Below, piece after piece: positions 26,044-37,640 of a DNA stretch of 64,000 bases. The DNA is taken from NCBI GenBank assembly GCA_008360975.2, contig CM039192.1, forward strand, positions 9,640,194 to 9,704,193. The letters run 5' to 3'. Position 1 is the first letter of the stretch; every line of letters starts with the position of its first letter. Made by a program: the position numbers and the translations under genes. The notes beneath the pieces were generated by a model, which ran no database searches, was not told the origin of the DNA, and saw nothing but the letters and a program-made list of their open reading frames with translations. The stretch comes from Lichenostomus cassidix (lineage: Eukaryota; Chordata; Aves; Passeriformes; Meliphagidae).

Positions 26044-29000
26044 TTTTTTTAAACTTTTATCAAAGATTAATGGTCAATTATCTGGCAATCTGATTTTCTG
26101 GTACAGATTCCATTTGCATAATTTCATAGACACTTAAAATATGACCAGACTCTAATCAGTATGAAATGGGTTGAGGCATGGCTTGGTATGGCTGATCAAA
26201 ATCAGCCCCAATCCCTGTAAATATGTACTATTGCTGTAGTAACAAGGGCGATTTTAATAGGCTGTCGCCTGAGCAGTAAACAATTGGTTTAGATCTCTTT
26301 TTTTGTTCTCTGCATGGCTAAATATAACTCCAGGGCAAATAGGCAAAACTATGCAGTCAGAACTTGCTTTCTTTCAGGTTTTTCATTTTGTGCTTGAGCA
26401 CCACTGTTTCCGCAGATATTCCTGCCATTTATTTGCTTGTGCTAAAATACTTGCAAAAATGTCCATCAGACTGCATGCACAGGTTACAGTGGAAAACGCT
26501 CTGCAATATTTGCCCCCAGAGCAGTCTTTATTTAACTCAAATGAGTGTGGGGTGCTGCTTTTTTGTAATATACATGCAGGTCCCAGAATGAGATACAGAA
26601 CCCACCAAAACCAAACAAACAAAAGTAAAAAAAACTTGCACCCTGGAATTAAGGAAAGTTGATTTCCTAAAGGGTGTGGTTTATGGATATTTCAAGGCAA
26701 GAAAGGACAGTCAGGTTCTCTGCTTCTGCTCCCTGTATACATGGTGGGCCAGATGATGCTGTGGTAGCTGGATGGAACTGCTGGAATATGTCCTCTGGAA
26801 AGACACACTATTTTGTTTTGGAGGTGTCAAAAAATGGAGAATTTATTATCTCTTGATCATCTGATCTAATGCTTAATTACTCTTCTGTTCCAATATTAGT
26901 ATTCCTTGTGTTCCTATTTTCCTTCCCTGCAGCCTGTCCAGATTTTCTCTGCTTCCTGGCTGGGATGCTCTGTGCTTCTTCTGTCTCCTTTGGGTTTAGC
27001 TGAACCGATCAAGCCCTTCAAGGGGCTGTCAGTGTGGCCCTGAGTGGAGTGCAGTGCCTCTGTTGGCTTTAATCCAGCTCACATAGCAACAAAGGCACTG
27101 GAGACAGCAAAAGGACAGCTTCAGGATACAGCTGTGCACGTGGTGGGCAGGCTTATGTGGTCGCTGCTGTGACATCTCTCTTGGTGTTACCAAGCCAAAC
27201 TAGACAGAATGCTGCCTCCCGGCTGCAGGGCAGACTGAAGTGAGCCACAGCCTCCTCTCTTTTTTGCTCAGGCTCTTTGGAGAGGGTGGTTCTCTCTAAT
27301 CTTTCAAAATTTATTCCAAAAACGAAGCCAGGGATCCTGCTGGTGTCCTAGTCATGGTGCTCTGCTGTTGGGTGGCTGCTCTGTCTCAGCTGAAGATTAA
27401 TTAGGAGGGATTTTAGCCTGGAGAGACTGAGAGCCAGTGGGTTGCCTGTAGTTTAGTCACCAGGACAATCTGCTGCCATGGAGGACAGACTGTGTGACTG
27501 GCAGGTCCTGAGATACCTCTGGGGCCAGAGGGCTTTGGTCCCCAGAAATATGCAGTTTGTGAGGGTTCAGCTGTGTGTTAGACTGCCTGTGATGAGAGGG
27601 AAATACATTGCGTGTCAGCCAGTGGTTTGTGGGGGACTGGCTTTTTTTAAAAGGAGAAAAAAAAAGTGGGGACCAGCAAGAGTCCACTGGTTTCATTCCC
27701 TTCGGTAAATCAATGTGTGATGGGGTTAGGTGTCTCCAAAAAGGACCAAGCAAATTGGTGGAATATATTAAAATAATCTGGTCATCTTGCTATCCTGTCA
27801 CCATCTGTGAGAGAGCTTCTGCTTGTGTACAGTGAGCTGGCAAGGGGAGGATGTTCAGGTCTTCTAGATCTTTTTAACTTCACTGCAAACTTTTCAAAGA
27901 TGGGAGCTATAAATACTCCATACAGGCCCAGTCTCTTCCATTCTGCTTTATCCATGAATACTAATATTTTATAAATCTGAAAGTAAGTGCAGGGTTTTTT
28001 TCTTCCTATCTTCTATTTTTACAGGTCACAATGCTCATTACTCATCTGTTCAATAAGTCCATGACGCACATACACAGAGAAATGGGTCACGAAAAAAATT
28101 AATTTCTTTGGCAGACATGCACAAACTTTGGGGTTAATTTTTTTTGTTTGTTTAGTTGGGGGTTTTTTTCAAATCCTGGGTCTGATTTTGAAACCAGGTG
28201 ACCTTTGGAACACAAGGAGTACAGGACTAGCAGTGCAGGACTGAATCCTACTCCAGTGGCTGGCAAAGAAACAATAAGCTTGCTTCAAATGCTGACATAA
28301 AACAAAAAGAGGATTTCTAGATGAGAGGTCTCAAATTGGAAGAAATAGTAAAAGAGTAGGTTTCTGGTTATTAAAAAATATGAGTTCTTCTGTGTAAAAC
28401 CCCATTCACTTCTTTCCACCAGGGACCCCCTTGCAGAACTTTCTCCTCCTGGTTGTGTTCATTTCTTTTGTTGTTTTGCAGGATCTCTTTTGGGGCAGGT
28501 TTTTCTGTGCAGCACCATTTCTTTGTACTAGTGATGTTTCCTTCCAAAACATAAACAAAAGGAAGAGAAATGCCTTATGGGGAAAAAAAAAATTATGAAT
28601 TATAAAGACATTTGTAATTTCTTTTAAGACTTTGGAGCTTTCTGAAAAAAATAAACAGAAGTGTATAAATATAACACTACTGTACAGTTCAAAGTATAGA
28701 AAAATATCAATCAAAATGATTAAGAGAAATTAATTTGTTATCTTAATCCTCCATTTAATTCCACAAGACTTTTTGCAGAGATGTGAGTGGGTACTAGGGA
28801 TCTGAATCTGAAATTATTTAAATTCTGGAGTATTAAGGGTCACTGACCAGAATTTTATGGTGCTGACTTGGTTTCTGAGACAGACTGAAGTTTTTGTTTT
28901 GACCCTGTCAAAGACCCCTCCTGGTGGAAGGGTCACTTATATGAATGTGATGTTAATATATTCACTGGTGTTTTTCTTTGTGGAATTAAGCAACAAAAAT

Positions 29001-30791
29001 TGGTCCTTAGGTTTGGTTTGGTTTTAACTATTATTTTATTTTAAGATATGGTAAAGTGAAATGCAACTGTAGAATATTGTTGTAAACTTTGCAATAGTGA
29101 GACAAAACCCCAAGCTGCAGCCCTGTGATATTTGAGTGCCTGCAGTCTTTCTGTTTTTACTTTTAGAAAAACATTTTTTGCCTCTTCTAACATAAGAAAG
29201 CATCACATTTTAATTTATAAAAATGCCCAATTTATAAGCATAGATCCATATGTAGGTTTGTAGTCCTATATTTATAGGTCCCATATTTTTTTAACGGTTA
29301 ATTACAAAAACTATAATTTAATGTTCTCTCACTTGTTCCTGCCCACACACTTCACGTGTTAAAGTGTCAGAGCTGTGGCTGAGCAAACACTGCTGGCCTG
29401 TCAGCTCTGCCTGGGCTGGGCGAGGGGTCACTGAGCAGGGGCTGTGCCAGGGCGAGGACAAAAGTTGTTACTGGTTTGATACCTGGGGAGATGTGTGCCT
29501 GCAACATCCATCAGCCTTCCTCGGGGAATCCCCTGTGGTTCTGTTAAAGAGTCATGGTTCCTTTCTGTTTCTCATTTATGCAAATAAAAGGCGAACCAGA
29601 AAAGACATCAATAAGAGTTAAGTGGCAATATCAAGTCAGTTTTACTGCCAGGTCACTCAGTCCCCAACAAATCAAGTAGGAAAAATGTGTCATTTATCAA
29701 TATAATAAACAGGTATATCACTCCTAAACCCAAGCAGCTCTCTTGAAACCATACCTCAGAGCAAACAACCCACATTGTTTGCAGTGCACTAAGTAGGGCC
29801 TCTCTTCTTTCCTTAGCTGCCACTGTGCAATTAACCTGCTGGGAGCCACGGTGGGATCTGGAAGGTTGGGCTAACTTCCCTTGACATCTTATAGAGGGAA
29901 ATATCTAGGTTTTTTCTCAGCTTTTTATGAGTAAAATTGTGAGCCAGGCTTTGGAGTAATTACCATCACTAGAAGAGTTTTATGGACATGCTGGCATACC
30001 TGGCTGGAAGGTTGAAAGTACATGAGTGAGCTCTAGCAGAGATTTCATTATACCTTCTGGTTTTGGGGGGCTTAATTTCTTGTTCCCTCCTGCCTTCAAT
30101 CTCAAGTAATTCTTGTTGAAAAATCATTTTAGTCCTCTGAAATATACTTTTATCCTGGTATTAACCCACCACAAGTTTGTTTAAAAATGTCTTTTGGGTT
30201 GTGTTTTTAATTGTGCACATCACTGCTGTGATTTGTGTGATCTCTCACAGCAATTGTTTGTAGGGGGAAAAAGAAACAAACATTCCTTCCTAACCAGCTT
30301 GGGTGACCACAGGGGACAAGTACAACCCTAAGGTTGGAATTATCCCTCTGGACCTCAGGCACTTGAGCATATTGCCTGACTTGAGAGCACAGGTGCTCTG
30401 GGTTCCTCTAGAGAGGAAGACAGTTCTGAAACTGTTCTGGTTGTTGACGAGAGAAACTTTTTTCTCCAATTGTTTGAGATGGAGGCCAGAGTGCACAAAT
30501 TCTCATGCCAGGGATTGCTGGGATATGCTGCCTAATTTAAGAAATTATGCAATGGTGGGCAGATGTTTGTGTTCTTCCACAGTGATTATAGGAGTTTTGT
30601 TTCCATGAGAAATCAAGCCAAAAGTTTTATTCTGAAGAACAAAACCCAGTGCGTTCTGAACACAAATAGCGTGCACAGAGTTTCCTCTGGGGAGAGGCTG
30701 AGGGAACTAACCATGCGACAGATGATGTTCAAGATCCCTTCACAGATTGCTGCACTCATGACCAGGCTGTTTGGGCTGCCATAAGAAAAAA

Positions 30792-30816
30792 CACAGACCT
30801 GAAGTACAGGTCTGTG
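30792..30816. repeat. Hairpin, 10-bp perfect arms
   Basis: CACAGACCTG and CAGGTCTGTG are exact reverse complements around the loop AAGTA. Short; no function can be assigned. Confidence 0.75.
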
Positions 30817-30923
30817 CAGTGTAGCTCTGGTGACATCCCTGTAGCACTCAAGGAAAAGCCCGCTAGACATCATCGTGGTTTTCTCAGGAGGGAAAAGCAC
30901 AGCATATCAGTGAAGCTTAGGAA

Positions 30924-30952
30924 ATTATAGTGCATGAAACATTATAGTGCAT
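30924..30952. repeat. 12-bp direct repeat, 17-bp period
   Basis: ATTATAGTGCAT occurs at 30924-30935 and 30941-30952. Confidence 0.75.
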
Positions 30953-33900
30953 TGAATTCCGTAACTATTAGGGCATGCTAATTTGGAATCACTCTTATGG
31001 GAGGTAAGAGGTTTGACCTGAGGGCCAGCAGTGAAGGGGCAGTGAGTGGCAAGCACTGCTTTGTGCTCCCGAGAGCCCTTGGATTCAGACTGGGGCATCT
31101 TTGTACAAGGAGAGCCTGCACTTCTGCAAAGAAGTGGGGATCACAAGGTCATTGATGTCTCCTGGTTCTCCTCAGCCCTTAAAATGTCACTTTCGAGCCT
31201 TTGCAAGTTAAACTGATCTCAATGCTGTGCTGAGTGGAGCTAGAGGTGGTGCAGCCCACAATCAGCCTTAGGATTTGGGGTGAAAAGTGACCTAGAGAAC
31301 ATCTTTGTTATTAACTTTTGGAATTGTACAATTGTCCCTGAGACTCCACTCCCACACTGTAATTACATCTCTTCCATTTATGAAATACCTTGAATTGTAT
31401 TTGTAGCCTGATTTTTAAATGTGTATGAAGAGCAAATGAGGTTATATTATTGCTGTAATTGAGAGCAACTAGGACAAGTTTTATTAATTTCCTGCCACAG
31501 AATACTGAGTAAGCTGATATTTTATGGGAAAGTTCAGGAAGAAGAGTTATATGTGTTACATTTCTGAATTCTGGCTGATACTTCAAGAGTTTTACTGGCA
31601 ATTGATTTTTGTACAGGTAAATTGTAATCCTTGATAGGCAGATGTGCTCCTGAATAGTGTCTCCACTGAGATGCACTCACTATGGGTATGATGAAATAGA
31701 AGCAGAAGGTGTAGCAACTCTGCTCTGACAGGTGGTGAGAAGTTGGGAATTGGAATTCCTGCCTGTAGAAGCTCCCTTTCCCTCAGCTAAGGCAGCTATT
31801 ATCTCCATTATCTAGATTTCTCTGAATGCTGAAGGTTCACAGAAATACTTAGCATACATTTATCTGTTCAAGAAGTCAGTGATTAGACGTGTTTTAAGAA
31901 CTCGGTTTTACCTGCTGCTGAGGATGTGTGTGCTGCAGTGTAGTCATGGAGGTTATGGAGTGTTGGGGTTTGGGTGCAAAAACACCTGCTCGATAGGAAC
32001 CTGCTGATGTGCCTGACACAATGTGGTCACTGTGTCCCTCTTCTGCTTTTAAATAACACCACAGAAACACTTCTTTATGCTGAAGTTCCTGATGTCAAAG
32101 TAGGAATGGCAGTGTAAGAGAGCTAAGAATATCTGAGTTGGTGGAACCACCTTCCTGCCCCTTGGACAGCAAGGTTACTGTAGAGTGGCCTTCTTTGTGA
32201 GGGAACAGGCAAATAAATGCCCAGAGAATGACCGTACAGCAGAACTGCTGCTGCCTGGGGAGAGTTTTGATACTTCATGTTTTACCATTGTGGGCTGTTC
32301 ACATTTCAGGGTTTCACAGAAACTCCTTCATTCATCTCCTCACTCCCCAAGTGGCTGTGGGCCATGTCAGGGTTATCTCTGTCCATGCAAAGGAGAGATC
32401 TTGTAAATATAAAGCAGTGCCCTGGAGTGCCTCGTGTGCCTCGTGTTGTGATTAAGTAATGGTCAGCCTTGGTACCCAGCCAGGGCTGGTACCACACGTC
32501 TCACAGGAGCTGTTGTTTCTACTTCTCTTCTTCTTGGTTACTTGTTATGCAAAGGAAAATCAGCTGTCCTGCCTCATCACTGCTGGTTTTGGATTGTGGG
32601 CTAGACACCGGTTGGCTGCTGATAAAACGCTGCAGCAGAATAGTCCACTCTTAAGATGCTCTCAGCTCTCATGCCAGTAACACTTCTGAGAAGAGCTTTG
32701 TTTCTCCTGTGCTCCTGTGGTGTAACAAATGGCCCACTTCTCACCCTGGGGAGCTGCTCTGTAGCTGCACTGTCAGGGAGACTAATGCTCCACGTGCAGC
32801 ACTGAGCTCCACGAAAGGCAAGAGAGCCTTGGCAGGCAGGTCTGAGTGCTGCCAGCAGTGTGTTACCCACCTGCAGTACCTGCAGCACTTCTTGTACCAG
32901 CTGGGCTTGGTGACCAGGCTGTCAGAGCTCCCCAGGGTAAATTGCAGGTGGTGGTTGTGGAGCTGTGAAGCATGTGGTCAGATAAACAAGATGTAACTGT
33001 GTAGCAGGAATCCCTGGCAGGCTGCTGAGTCAGAGCTCTTTGTCCATTTCCTTGTACACCTAACCCATTACATTCCGTGTGCCTCATGTGGTTTGTGTAG
33101 AGAAAACCTGAGCATGGCAACATGGATCCTTGTTTTTTTCTATTAGTGGCCAACGGTGGGATTGGTTGTGAGCTCCTGTCACTGTTTGTTTCTCAGCTGT
33201 TCAATAAATTTACGATGTTCCAGTAAGCAGATGTCTGTGGAGGGCATCTTTTAGATGTTGTACATTGATGATGTTGTGTATTTGAAATTCAGAAGTGAAT
33301 CCACTTGAATGAATCATCCTAGTCAAGTGGAGGCAATATTTCTGTTTAAAAACTGCAGTTAAAAACCTGAATTTTAGCATTTGTGGGTCCTGAGAGTATC
33401 TGCCCCATAAAACATCTTATTCCAGCTCAAATCAAACACCAGAAATTCACATCTGAGTAAGTGGGCAATGGTTTTGCTAATTCCTCCTTATCAAAACCAT
33501 GGCTTCTCAAGAAGGAAGGTCTCATGTTAGGATCTGTTCATCAAGGAGCTGGATACAATCCTTGTGTGACTGTGCCTGAAGGAATTGCTCCTGGCCTCTT
33601 TTGGATCCATAGGTGTTTGCGGCAGAAGATTCCTGTGTGTCCATTCCAGCTCCACTCCCCATCAGTGCTATACAAAGCTGCCCTGATGAGAGGGAAAGTG
33701 AGAGAGCTCATCTTAGTGCTTAAACCTTCACTTTTTAAGATTTAAGGAGTAGTGATTGAACACTACAATCAGTTATTTTATTACCCAAATACTGTCCCAG
33801 GAAGGGAAGTAATATCTAAAGCACTAGGAAGATGGCCAGGAACAAAAAAATTAAAATCTGCTTGGTTTTGTTGAGGTTTCCCCTCAGTCTCTTCAGCAGG

Positions 33901-34152
33901 GCAGATATTACCAGTGATTTCCTAACAGTGGTGGGGAGTACACCTTGACAGCAGCAGAGCAGTGTTTTAGTGTTTTAGGGTATTTTCTCTTTTTTAGATG
34001 AAAAGACAGGCTTTTGGATTCAGGCTGAAAAAAAAAGTATTCATCCTGCTAAGTAGATTGAAAGAGAATCCAGATTAAATAAATCATTAAATCATTCCAG
34101 AATGTTATCCACCTGTTCTGGCCTGTAATTTATTTTCAGATGAACAGTAGGT

Positions 34153-34168
34153 AAAAAAAAAAAAAAAA
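34153..34168. repeat. Poly-A run (16)
   Basis: Sixteen consecutive A after GGT. No retroelement body recognised upstream. Confidence 0.9.
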
Positions 34169-34959
34169 GCAATACAATGTCAAAAATAATCTTCCTTTAA
34201 CAGATGCTTTGATCCTGAAATGACACCTGGCCTGGGGAGCTGCTTGTGCAGTTTTTGAGATCATTTTGAACTAATTGCTCCAATCCATTGCTCCCTAACC
34301 TTGATAGCCACATCTTGCTAAAACTTCTGTTGAAAAGGGATCTTCAAGGGTTTTGCAAAATTGATCCCTTTATTGTGAGATGGGAAACCTGTAGGTGAAC
34401 AAGACAACTGTTTGAAGGCACAAGCAAATACCAACCAGCTGGGGGTGAGGGGTCTAGACCATTTCAGTGTCAGGGCCACTCTCCTCATGTGCTTGTGCAG
34501 GTGTAAAGGAAGGTTTATTCTCTCTTATGTTCCTGAAAGCACGACTGTGCTTCAAAAGGTTGGGAAGCACCAATCTGGGTGGCTATTTGTATTGTCCAGA
34601 CTTTCTTGTAACTCCGAAATGGTTCCCTCTTCTCTCTTGGAGAGTGCCAACGTGTTTTGTGCTGCCCATGTTGGCTGGGGATGGCAGAGAGGTGAGGTGA
34701 CCAAGGACCTGAGATGGAAGACAGCAGCAGTGCTGGGAGTTTGGGGAAGCTGGTGGAAGATGGTTTTTGTCCTGCTCTTCCACACCTCCTCTCCCCCAGA
34801 TGCAGCTGGAAGCGGCTGCAACCCGAGACCCCAATTTCATGTCTCTCTGGTGTATTTTCACACAGATTTAACCAGCTCGTTTGGCAGTTTTGAGACGAAT
34901 TCTCCCATTTGCTGAATGCAACGACGCTGAAGCAGCAATCTGCTGCAGGAGGGCAGAGG

Positions 34960-35960
34960 GGGCAGAACCCCTCAGCTAGGCGTGTGGGGAGGGAGCAGGG
35001 GCTGCCCGCTGCCTCAGCCCCCACTGCCCGGGCTTGCTTCTCTCCTCCGTGGGTCGGGCTGATGAACTGCGGCTCCGGGAGGCTCCGTGCCGCACCGACC
35101 CGTCCCCGCGCTCACCTGGGGCCGGGCACCGGGGCCGCTGTCCCCGCGGGGAGCGGGGCCGGGCGCGGGGGTCACCGCGGGGGCGCAGGAAGGGCCGGGG
35201 GTGGCCGGGGAGCCGCGCCGTCTCGGCCGCACAAAGCCGCCTTTTCATCGCGGCCTCCTGCCCCCGCCGGGCCCGTAATTGTCTTTGACAAAACTTCATT
35301 AGCGAGCGCGGCGGAGGCGGCGGCGGCCCCGCGGTCGCGCTGGCTTTGAGCGGGCGCAGTGGAGTGTGCGCGGCCCCGCCGCTCCCGCCCGGGGCCATTA
35401 GCCCGGCGACTTTGTTTTAGAAACTTCCCACCCCAGCGGGGGACGCGTCAACGAGCCGCCCCCGCCCGCCCCGCGGCCGCTAATTGGGGGGCGATGCGGG
35501 GCTGCGGGGCTGCGGCAGCCGGTGCCAGCGGGTCCTCGCGGGCTGCGGAAAAGGGGGAGACCCGGCCCTGCGGAGCCAACTGGGGTGCCAGGGAGGGGGT
35601 GATGTACGTGTCTGTGTCAGCGCTGCGCTACGCGGTCCCCCGGCTCCGCGGGGTCTTCACCTTGCGCGCCCGGCTTGCGTCTCGCCCGGTCGGGCCGGGC
35701 CCAGGGCACCCCGCACCGGGCCCAGGGCACCCCGCACCGGCCCCGGGGAACCCCGCACCGGGCCCAGATCACCCCGCACCGCCCCAGGGCACCCCGCACC
35801 GGCCCCATCTCCCCGAGCCGCCCCGCAGGAAGCTCCGAGTGCCCCAGCAAACGATGGCCTGGCAGAGCCCGACTGCTCCTGCTCCGCCGGACAGCCCGAG
35901 TTCACTTCGCAGAGAAGCGACATTAAAAAGCCCATCTCGTAGCAAAGCTCAGACAGAGAC
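34960..35960. promoter_or_regulatory. CpG island downstream of IRX6
   Basis: Composition shifts abruptly from ordinary to very GC- and CpG-rich sequence, with SP-type GC boxes (CCCCGCCCGCC-like) and embedded homeobox words (CCGTAATTGTC at 35273-35283, CTTCATTAGCG near 35295, GCTAATTGGGG near 35479). It lies about 3 kb beyond the IRX6 stop codon. The frames across it on both strands are long simply because GC-rich DNA lacks stops. It may be the promoter of an unannotated transcript, a polycomb-type developmental island, or an island-type enhancer. Confidence 0.6.
35697..35819. repeat. GC-rich minisatellite, about 6 units of 21 bp
   Basis: Units start at 35697, 35718, 35739, 35760, 35781 (20 bp) and 35801 (partial). 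The unit has a GGGCCCAGGG half and a CACCCCGCACC half, with the second half nearly invariant in the first five units. Lies inside the CpG island. Confidence 0.85.
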
Positions 35961-36290
35961 GGTTTAAATACGTTTATTATGGCATTGGAGGCGATGAATC
36001 TGTTCGTGCGAGCCCGTTATTTTAGTTTTGTGCCTGGGCGCACGCAGGCTTCGCTCCCCGTATTAGTTCTCCATCAATCCTCTCTCTGGTTTTTAATCAA
36101 AACAGTATTCGGAATATGATTCCCGGAGATTATATTTTGAGAGATTTGCGATACATATCTTGCCGGCGTGACAGATTGCAGGCGAGTCCTGGGCGGGCGG
36201 GATAATCTGCATCTCGCTCACTTGACCTTTAATAAAAGGGGAGTAAAAGTAATAAATAAAAAATAAAAGTCTTAAGACTCCTGGAGGTTA
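35945..36290. promoter_or_regulatory. Candidate conserved non-coding element
   Basis: The sequence turns AT-rich yet keeps many CpGs (ATACGTTTATTATGG, GGCGATGAATCTGTTCG, TTGCGATACATATC, GCCGGCGTGACAG). It contains a TALE-type TGACAG word near 36168, a nuclear-receptor half site in TTGACCTTTAAT near 36221 (AAAGGTCA on the minus strand, ROR/SF1-like), and the 12-bp palindrome AGTCTTAAGACT at 36268-36279. No stable coding frame. The texture strongly suggests constraint; this cannot be verified here. Confidence 0.4.
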
Positions 36291-37360
36291 CCTTCGTGCC
36301 TCCCTTAAAGAGACCCCGAGGCCTGCACCCGCCTAATTAACTCCCCCCGTGTGCTTCGCGGCTCTTTGGCAGCCGGGGGATTGCAGGGCCGGGGGTAGAC
36401 CAGGCAGCTCAGGGGAGCTCCTGGCCGCCCCCGGGCCGCGGGGGTCGTGCGGGTTTCTTCTCCCGTGAGCAGCTCAGGAGGTCGATGCAGAGCTGCCTCC
36501 CCGGGCAGCGTCTTCCAAAGCCGCCGGGGAAAGGGAACCGGAGGCAGCCGGGTCGCTCCCCTGCACCACGGGAGGAGGCGGCCGGGACACAGCTGGGAGG
36601 GAGGCCCGGCCTGGCTCGGCCGCTGCGGACACACGAGGGAAACCTGCAAATGTGTTCCCAAGGCAGATAGTACCTGTCCCCTCCGGTGGGAGAGGAGGGG
36701 TGGAAAAGTCGCCTTGGAAGAACCCTTCCAAAGGGCCTAATACTCTTTATTACAAGCCCTAATCCTTCAAATCCGACTTGAAATAATGTTTATCTTTTCG
36801 CAGCTTAATTTCCCCTTCTCTAAGCTTCGGGTCACTGCAACAGACTGCTGCTGCTGCGCCGCCTCTTGTCCAGGGCTGCTCTGGAGTGCGGGCAAGTCCT
36901 GTGGCCGGGAGTCTGCAGCGGGGCTCCCGACGGGCCCGGCCCTGCTCCCGGCCCCGCTTCCAACCCCGGTGTCAACCCAGCTCCCAGCCCCTTCCCAACC
37001 CAGCTCCCAGCCCCTTCCCAACCCTGCTCCCAGCCCCGTTTCCAGCCCCGTTCCCGGCCGCGCCGTCACCTGCTGCCCTCATGTACACTTACCTCCCTCT
37101 CCCCTTCCCTCCCAGACCCTCCAAAGCCCGACAAAGTTTGCGTTCACAGTGCCCCCGCAGCCGGGATTGCTCTGCTCCCGGGAAGGGCCGCGGCTGTTAC
37201 CGGGGCCCACGCGAGGGACAGCCCCATCACATCTCCCTGCGCTGACCTGCAGCTCCTCCTTTCCCCTAAGCAATTCTTTTCCCTAAGAATTGCTTCTCTG
37301 GTCGCAAACCCAGAGGGCTCCCAGTTATGCAGCCCCACTCGTCTTGAGTAGCCTTTAGTA
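36290..37360. other. GC-rich 3' flank of IRX6 with minisatellite
   Basis: GC-rich, moderately CpG-rich non-coding DNA between the two AT-rich candidate elements. It has Pro/Ser/Ala-rich open frames on the plus strand (for example 36786-37286), which reflect C-rich repeats rather than a gene. Confidence 0.5.
36974..37043. repeat. C-rich minisatellite, 3 units of 23-24 bp
   Basis: Units at 36974-36996 and 36997-37019 are identical; a diverged third is at 37020-37043. Each reads AACCCAGCTCCCAGCCCC followed by TTCCC or a variant. Confidence 0.85.
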
Positions 37361-37369
37361 AACATATAG

Positions 37370-37640
37370 AAGTCTACTCGATATTCAAGATTGATTTCCC
37401 TGATTTATTAAGGCAGAATTCATTGGACTCTATTGACCACAAATGACTTAATGTAAATGCTGACCCCGGTGAACTTGGAAATAGCAGGTATCGGGTTGAT
37501 CTATAGATGACCTCTTAATTACCACAGTTATTAATTTAAATTATTGCCACTGCTTCTAGAGACAGGAACAAAGAAACATTCTTTCCTCATCCCTGCTTGG
37601 TTTATTAGTCTGAACACAAAGTGTTTGATGACACTTTTAA
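37370..37640. promoter_or_regulatory. Candidate conserved element at the IRX6 3' end
   Basis: AT-rich block between GC-rich flanks with homeobox words (GACTTAATG, CTTAATTACC, TTATTAATTTAAATTATTG). It overlaps the candidate polyadenylation signals at 37601-37606 and 37404-37409, so it may combine 3' UTR and enhancer sequence. Function inferred only. Confidence 0.35.
37601..37606 (-). terminator. Candidate polyadenylation signal AATAAA for IRX6
   Basis: First AATAAA I found on the minus strand downstream of the IRX6 stop codon (reads CTAATAAACC). It is followed within about 20-40 bases by a U-rich stretch (TTTCTTTGTTCCTG on the minus strand), as expected of a cleavage site. This would give a 3' UTR of about 1 kb. 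A second AATAAA lies at 37404-37409, so the end may be further on. Confidence 0.4.

Larger units (their letters stand above)
25690..26290. promoter_or_regulatory. Candidate conserved non-coding element around a long hairpin
   Basis: CpG-bearing but AT-rich sequence (TTACGGCATTATTAACC, TGACGGGCTTAGG, ATTATCGTGCGC) that keeps CpGs outside any island, a pattern typical of constrained elements in vertebrate genomes. It contains an apparent old repeat segment (about 25870-25935), the hairpin at 25950-26043, and a small dyad GGCTGATCAAAATCAGCC at 26189-26206. It has no coding frame. Conservation is inferred. Confidence 0.4.
26300..34950. other. Intergenic, no gene recognised
   Basis: Non-coding DNA without a supported gene. 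Contains a 10-bp-arm hairpin (30792-30816), a 12-bp direct repeat (30924-30952), and a poly-A run (34153-34168). The 167-codon plus frame at 34412-34915 and the 169-codon minus frame at 34515-35024 overlap each other on opposite strands and carry no recognisable motif, so neither is annotated. Confidence 0.5.

Noticed and set aside
1..34900. Exons of MMP2 or another neighbouring gene
   Set aside because: No haemopexin-, fibronectin- or peptidase-like segment was seen in any frame.
34412..35024. Opposed 167- and 169-codon frames near 34500-35000
   Set aside because: They lie antisense to each other, neither shows a domain, and no splice-linked partner was found.
34909..35967. Open frames of 140-202 codons across the downstream CpG island
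   Set aside because: Several frames on both strands are equally open, include the minisatellite, and lack any domain. Composition explains them.
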